From Lachnoclostridium sp. UBA739 (lineage in GTDB: Bacteria; Bacillota_A; Clostridia; Lachnospirales; Lachnospiraceae): 9,897 bases of DNA. The notes under the pieces are model-generated. The model did not search any database, had not been told where the DNA came from, and saw only the letters and a list, made by a program, of their open reading frames with translations. The position numbers were made by a program, and so were the translations under genes. Position 1 is the first letter of the stretch. The number at the start of each line of letters is the position of its first letter. Shown in pieces: positions 6,922 through 9,897 of this stretch. Location of the stretch: contig DBKX01000378.1 in assembly GCA_002297865.1 (NCBI GenBank), forward strand, positions 1 to 9,897, in the 5' to 3' direction.

Positions 6922-6950
6922 TTGTATACTGCGAAAAATTCGTCTATAAT
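6922..6950 (+). promoter_or_regulatory. Sigma-A promoter of the AAA+ ATPase gene
   Basis: TTGTAT (6922-6927) and TATAAT (6945-6950) are separated by exactly 17 nt, immediately after the recG stop. Transcription would start near 6957, about 32 nt before the ATG. An AAAGGAG ribosome site (6976-6982) follows. Confidence 0.82.
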
Positions 6951-6988
6951 AAGGTAGATTATGTGAAAAAATTGGAAAGGAGAATAAC

Positions 6989-8521
6989 ATGGTTCAGCAA
7001 TCTTTATCAAATGAACGCTTAATGGAGCTAGGAAGAGTAAATTATAAAAAGCTAAAAGAAATCTGTGAAACGTTGTCTTGTGCTGGGTATTGGGATGAAC
7101 CAGAGAAGATTATAAAACTGCCCATATGCGAAATGCTCGATACTTATCTTCAAGCTGTGTTAGTTCAAATTTCCTTACAAGCAAATGGTTTTGGGGTAGA
7201 AGAAAGCAGATATACGCTGCAGCTTATGGATTCCAATCCATATGAGTTGAAATTGAATGGAAATGTAGAACAGGCCGTTGTTTGTGCAATGAAACGTGTA
7301 TTAAAATCACCTCCTATTATTCTGCAATTATGTGGAGTGTACGATAGAGAACAAAATACCAGATTATCTGGTGTGGTATTTGACTGTTTCATCAACGTAG
7401 TATTGGGAATTTTGTACTTGAATAGTGGAAAGAACAACGATACACTAAAGGTTGCAGAAGAATATTTTAAGCAAATCAGTGTATTTTTAAATAATTGTGA
7501 TGTGAACCTTATGCTAGATCAGAGATACTGGTTTAAGAAAATCAGTACAGATCGTTTAGATATGGGGTTTTACGAAGAATTAGACTGTGAATGTGGATTT
7601 CAGAATATGAAGCTTAGGCAGCAGGAAAGAATTGAATCCATGAAACAGGAGATGGAACAGGAGCAAAAGAAAAATCAGCTTTTAAAGCGATCAGAATCTG
7701 CCAAGCGATTAGATGAATATCTGGATGAACTTGATAATTTGATTGGACTGAAAGAGGTAAAACAAGAAGTTACTTCTTTGATTAACCTGATTAAAGTAAA
7801 AAAGATGCGTGAAAAATACAATATGGCAGTGACAGAGATGACGTATCATATGGTATTTACAGGGAATCCAGGAACAGGTAAAACAACGGTTGCAAGACTG
7901 ATTGCTAAGATTTATAAGGAGTTAGGTCTGTTGTCAAAAGGGCATCTTGTGGAGACAGACCGTTCTGGTTTGGTAGCGGGTTACGTTGGGCAAACGGCTC
8001 TGAAAGTGAGAGAAGTTGTGGAAAGTGCTATTGGAGGCATTTTGTTTATTGATGAGGCATATGCCTTAAGTAATCAATTGGGTGGAAATGATTTTGGGCA
8101 GGAAGCCATTGATACGCTTGTGAAATTGATGGAAGATAATCGTGATGACCTGGTTGTAATTGTGGCTGGGTATAAAGAAGAAATGCAGACGTTTCTAGAG
8201 GCAAATCCAGGGCTTATTTCCAGATTTAATAAGTTTATTGGTTTTGCGGATTATACTTGTTTGGAACTGATGGATATTATGGAGTATATGTCCAAAAGAG
8301 ATGGAATCGTCATTAGTGAAGAAGCAAGACAGGATGTTCTCGAACAGATTGAAGGAATGTCAGAGGATAGACGAAGGGCGTTTGGTAATGCCAGAGGTGT
8401 TCGGAATGTGTTTGAGAAGATATTGATTAATCAGGCGAATCGTCTGGTAAAGATTGAGGAACCGACTAAGGAACAGTTGCAGGAAGTGTTAATTGAGGAT
8501 GTGCGTGATGTGGTTGGGTGA
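6989..8521 (+). CDS. CbxX/SpoVK-type AAA+ ATPase with unrecognised N-terminal region
   Basis: A 510-aa protein. Residues about 245-500 form an AAA+ module of the CbxX/CfqX (SpoVK, CbbX) class: LIGLKEVKQEV, Walker A GNPGTGKTT (292-300), a GLVAGYVGQT segment (327-336) with a pore-loop-like aromatic, Walker B ILFIDEAYAL (351-360), sensor 1 near VIVAGYKEEM, the arginine-finger loop NPGLISRF (Arg412), and sensor 2 at NARGVRNVFE. All key residues are present, so it should be an active ATPase ring that remodels a protein partner. Residues 1-205 are helical and Cys-containing with no motif I know. Residues about 205-240 are charged and coiled-coil-like. Bacillus SpoVK is about 320 aa and lacks this extension. 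It has its own promoter and terminator, so it is a single-gene unit. A sporulation role is possible but not shown. Confidence 0.9.
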   Translation: MVQQSLSNERLMELGRVNYKKLKEICETLSCAGYWDEPEKIIKLPICEMLDTYLQAVLVQISLQANGFGVEESRYTLQLMDSNPYELKLNGNVEQAVVCAMKRVLKSPPIILQLCGVYDREQNTRLSGVVFDCFINVVLGILYLNSGKNNDTLKVAEEYFKQISVFLNNCDVNLMLDQRYWFKKISTDRLDMGFYEELDCECGFQNMKLRQQERIESMKQEMEQEQKKNQLLKRSESAKRLDEYLDELDNLIGLKEVKQEVTSLINLIKVKKMREKYNMAVTEMTYHMVFTGNPGTGKTTVARLIAKIYKELGLLSKGHLVETDRSGLVAGYVGQTALKVREVVESAIGGILFIDEAYALSNQLGGNDFGQEAIDTLVKLMEDNRDDLVVIVAGYKEEMQTFLEANPGLISRFNKFIGFADYTCLELMDIMEYMSKRDGIVISEEARQDVLEQIEGMSEDRRRAFGNARGVRNVFEKILINQANRLVKIEEPTKEQLQEVLIEDVRDVVG

Positions 8522-8524
8522 TGG

Positions 8525-8569
8525 ATAACCTGGTTGGAGTGAGAAAAACTCTGACGGGGTTATTTTTTT
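8525..8569 (+). terminator. Rho-independent terminator of the AAA+ ATPase gene
   Basis: Two 16-nt arms (8525-8540 and 8548-8563) pair at 15 of 16 positions, allowing G-U pairs, around a GAGAAAA loop. Seven T residues follow (8563-8569). The hairpin starts 3 nt after the stop codon. This is a strong terminator and separates the ATPase from the downstream genes. Confidence 0.92.
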
Positions 8570-8642
8570 GAATACAATGGTATTGCACAAATTTTTGAGG
8601 ATATGAGGCGAGAAAAACACGGAAAATAGTAGAATGTTATTA

Positions 8643-8648
8643 TATAAT
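8643..8648 (+). promoter_or_regulatory. Possible -10 box for the small-ORF/nuclease-like operon
   Basis: A perfect TATAAT lies in the 240-base gap after the terminator, about 115 nt before the first ORF. No acceptable -35 hexamer stands 16-18 nt upstream (the bases there read roughly CGGAAA). It may be an activator-dependent promoter or simply AT-rich sequence. Confidence 0.3.
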
Positions 8649-8704
8649 AGTTAGAAAAAGTATCCACTACCATTTCTACACACAGCGATTACATTATCAG
8701 AGAA

Positions 8705-8740
8705 TTGAATAATCTAATACTCTTAAGTAATAGATTCAAC
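8705..8740 (+). promoter_or_regulatory. Large dyad / hairpin upstream of the small ORF
   Basis: AATCTAATACT (8711-8721) and AGTAATAGATT (8726-8736) are inverted copies with one mismatch around a 4-nt centre. TTGAA (8705-8709) and TTCAA (8735-8739) can extend the stem across a small bulge. There is no T run after it, so it is not an ordinary terminator. It lies 24 nt before the small ORF start and could be a protein operator or an RNA leader hairpin. Confidence 0.5.
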
Positions 8741-8753
8741 CAGTACAAGTTGA
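8736..8753 (+). repeat. Short inverted repeat next to the small ORF ribosome site
   Basis: TCAAC (8736-8740) and GTTGA (8749-8753) form a perfect 5-bp inverted repeat with an 8-nt loop. It shares bases with the right arm of the larger dyad, so the two structures would compete in RNA. It ends 2 nt before the GAGGAAGG ribosome site. Confidence 0.35.
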
Positions 8754-8763
8754 TGAGGAAGGC

Positions 8764-8859
8764 ATGAAAATGGATATGTTTGATGAGGTCATCAATAGTA
8801 TGAACCAAGCATCGGATGATATTTATTATACTTATTGTGAAGGAGTAGAGGATGAGTAA
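8764..8859 (+). CDS. 31-aa acidic small ORF overlapping the nuclease-like gene
   Basis: The frame from ATG 8764 to TAA 8857-8859 encodes 31 residues, starting MKMDMFDEVINSMNQASDDI and ending in an acidic stretch (CEGVEDE). GAGGAAGG at 8755-8762 is a good ribosome site for it; the ATG at 8770 (MDMFDEV) has equally good or better spacing. Its last 8 nt, ATGAGTAA, overlap the start of the 136-aa gene, the same kind of overlap seen between ytfI and ytfJ, so translation is probably coupled. It looks like one amphipathic helix plus a short tail. It could be a small regulatory or antitoxin-like partner, a leader peptide that controls the next gene, or the N-terminus of a once longer protein separated by a frameshift. 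I do not recognise it. Confidence 0.55.
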   Translation: MKMDMFDEVINSMNQASDDIYYTYCEGVEDE

Positions 8860-9262
8860 CAACCACATAATGGATTTAGAACCAAGACAGATTTATTTGT
8901 TTAAGGAAACGATTAAGGTAAATGATAAATTATTGCTGGTAATTAAGCAAGATAAAATCGTAGTTTATATAATTGAATTGAAATCTAAAAATACGAATAA
9001 AGCAAAGGAACAGATTCGATTTGGAAGAAAATATGCAGACTTTCTTATTGGTATTATTGAGGAGCAAATGCGATATGTCTTTCCAGTAAAAGAGTATCGT
9101 GGATACATATTTACAACAAAGCCTACTGGTAAGAATACAATGAAAGGTGAGAAATATCTGATGTGTGATAGTATGGTGAATGATATATTTATCAAATTTT
9201 TTTCAAGCAACACATCGCATGATTTTAGAAAGCTTTCATTGCCGTTTAAAAATGCAGGTTAA
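8852..9262 (+). CDS. 136-aa protein with PD-(D/E)XK-nuclease-like pattern
   Basis: The protein begins MSNNHIMDLEPRQIYLFKET. The core is Asp25, then two predicted strands with DKIVVYIIELKSKN (Glu42-x-Lys44), then a helix AKEQIRFGRKYADFLIGIIE containing Gln54. This Asp / Glu-x-Lys / Gln-helix order is typical of the PD-(D/E)XK nuclease fold, and the spacing of 17 residues between Asp25 and Glu42 is acceptable. The rest is basic, with strands around YRGYIFTTK and a C-terminal LSLPFK. At 136 aa it is short for this fold and may be a minimal or degraded member. An in-frame TAG at 8846 rules out an upstream extension in this frame. It overlaps the 31-aa ORF and is followed 19 nt later by the esterase gene. 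Function as a nuclease is inferred from pattern only; a role in defence is one possibility. Confidence 0.68.
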   Translation: MSNNHIMDLEPRQIYLFKETIKVNDKLLLVIKQDKIVVYIIELKSKNTNKAKEQIRFGRKYADFLIGIIEEQMRYVFPVKEYRGYIFTTKPTGKNTMKGEKYLMCDSMVNDIFIKFFSSNTSHDFRKLSLPFKNAG

Positions 9263-9281
9263 ATATAGGGGGAACATATAT

Positions 9282-9897
9282 ATGAGCAAATTCAAAGTAG
9301 CAAAAGTATTTTCAAGCAGCATGGTACTGCAAAGGGAGAAGAACATAAAAGTCTTTGGTTCAGGAGAAAACGGTGCCACTGTTACAGTGAGTTTAGGCAA
9401 GAATCAGTCCACAACAATAGTAGAAAATGACTCGTGGCAAGCCATCCTCCCACCAATGCAAGCAGCAGAAGGCTGTACGATGACCATAACATGCGAAGAA
9501 GAAAAAGTTATCTTTAACGATATCGCCATTGGAGAAGTCTGGCTTGCAGGCGGACAGTCCAACATGGAACTTGAAGTGAAAGACTGTGCCGAAAGCAAAG
9601 AAATTTTAGAGCAGGATAAAGAGATTAAAGTTCGCTACTATTACACAGAAAAACATTCCATAAAAGATGAGGTTTTCTATGAATCAGAAAATAAGTCTAG
9701 ATGGTACAAGTTTGGAACAGAGGATGTGAAACGCTGGTCAGCAGTTGCATATCTCTTAGCAAGAAGAATTTCCAAAGAACTAGGTGTTACAGTTGGTATT
9801 ATTGGCTGTAACTGGGGTGGAACTTCAGCATCCTGTTGGGTTGATAGAGAAAGCCTAAGTATAGACAAAGAGTTAAATCAGTACAATGAAGAATATG
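9282..9897 (+). CDS. Sialate O-acetylesterase-like SGNH hydrolase (5' part, runs off window)
   Basis: The frame is open from ATG 9282 to the window end (205 residues). AGGGGGA at 9267-9273 is a good ribosome site with an 8-nt gap. After an N-terminal beta-sandwich-like part (SSSMVLQREKNIKVFGSGEN...) comes the nucleophile block GEVWLAGGQSNMELEV, with Ser93 as the expected catalytic serine, and GVTVGIIGCNWGGTSASCW (168-186), the conserved Gly-Gly-Thr block. This matches the sialate O-acetylesterase family (SASA, DUF303), which removes acetyl groups from sialic acids or acetylated carbohydrates. The DxxH block with the catalytic Asp/His would lie beyond the window. There is no signal peptide, so it should act in the cytoplasm on imported sugars. 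The real substrate (sialic acid or acetylated xylan-type oligosaccharide) cannot be told from this part. Confidence 0.9.
   Translation, partial: MSKFKVAKVFSSSMVLQREKNIKVFGSGENGATVTVSLGKNQSTTIVENDSWQAILPPMQAAEGCTMTITCEEEKVIFNDIAIGEVWLAGGQSNMELEVKDCAESKEILEQDKEIKVRYYYTEKHSIKDEVFYESENKSRWYKFGTEDVKRWSAVAYLLARRISKELGVTVGIIGCNWGGTSASCWVDRESLSIDKELNQYNEEY

Noticed and set aside
9239..9267. TTGCCG plus AT-rich -10-like sequence as a private promoter for the esterase gene
   Set aside because: The -10 would overlap the ribosome site, so transcription would start after it; readthrough from the preceding gene is more likely.
1..9897. CRISPR arrays, tRNA/rRNA genes, insertion sequences, integrase or attachment sites
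   Set aside because: No regularly spaced repeats, cloverleaf-like segments, transposase motifs or flanking direct repeats could be seen.

Overview
The window looks like a chromosomal segment of a low-GC, AT-rich, spore-forming anaerobic Firmicute, most likely a Lachnospiraceae-type clostridium. The reasons are the AT-rich codon use, the strong AGGAGG-type ribosome binding sites, the sigma-A promoters, the sporulation pair ytfI/ytfJ, and the rpmB / asp23-like / fakA / recG core order. That order resembles the Bacillus subtilis rpmB-yloU-yloV...recG neighbourhood but lacks the sdaAB-sdaAA genes found there. The genus cannot be fixed from the sequence alone.

Layout. Positions 1-1989 hold a co-directional run: the C-terminus of an unrecognised helical protein, a 105-aa conserved-looking hypothetical, the membrane-anchored DUF2953 protein YtfI with a very lysine-rich linker, and YtfJ/GerW, whose start codon overlaps the ytfI stop. 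Positions 2032-2373 are a self-contained rpmB transcription unit (extended -10 promoter, 5' hairpin, zinc-type L28, strong terminator). Positions 2441-2578 carry a 45-aa, two-segment hydrophobic gene on the minus strand. It converges on rpmB and diverges from the next operon. Positions 2677-6918 are the asp23-like (yloU) - fakA (yloV) - recG run, with a perfect terminator-like hairpin between fakA and recG.

From 6922 onward the content looks accessory. A SpoVK/CbxX-type AAA+ ATPase with a roughly 240-residue unrecognised N-terminal region has its own good promoter and terminator (8525-8569). After it come a 31-codon ORF that overlaps by 8 nt a 136-aa protein with a PD-(D/E)XK-nuclease-like pattern, preceded by a large dyad element, and finally the 5' part of a cytoplasmic sialate-O-acetylesterase-like SGNH hydrolase that runs off the window.

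How the genes work together: the left part serves sporulation/germination and ribosome assembly. The middle part serves envelope stress (Asp23 family), phosphorylation of exogenous fatty acids (FakA, whose FakB partner is not here) and replication-fork repair (RecG). The right part is a looser set. The two most unusual items are the overlooked 45-aa membrane protein and the coupled small-ORF/nuclease-like pair with its upstream dyad.
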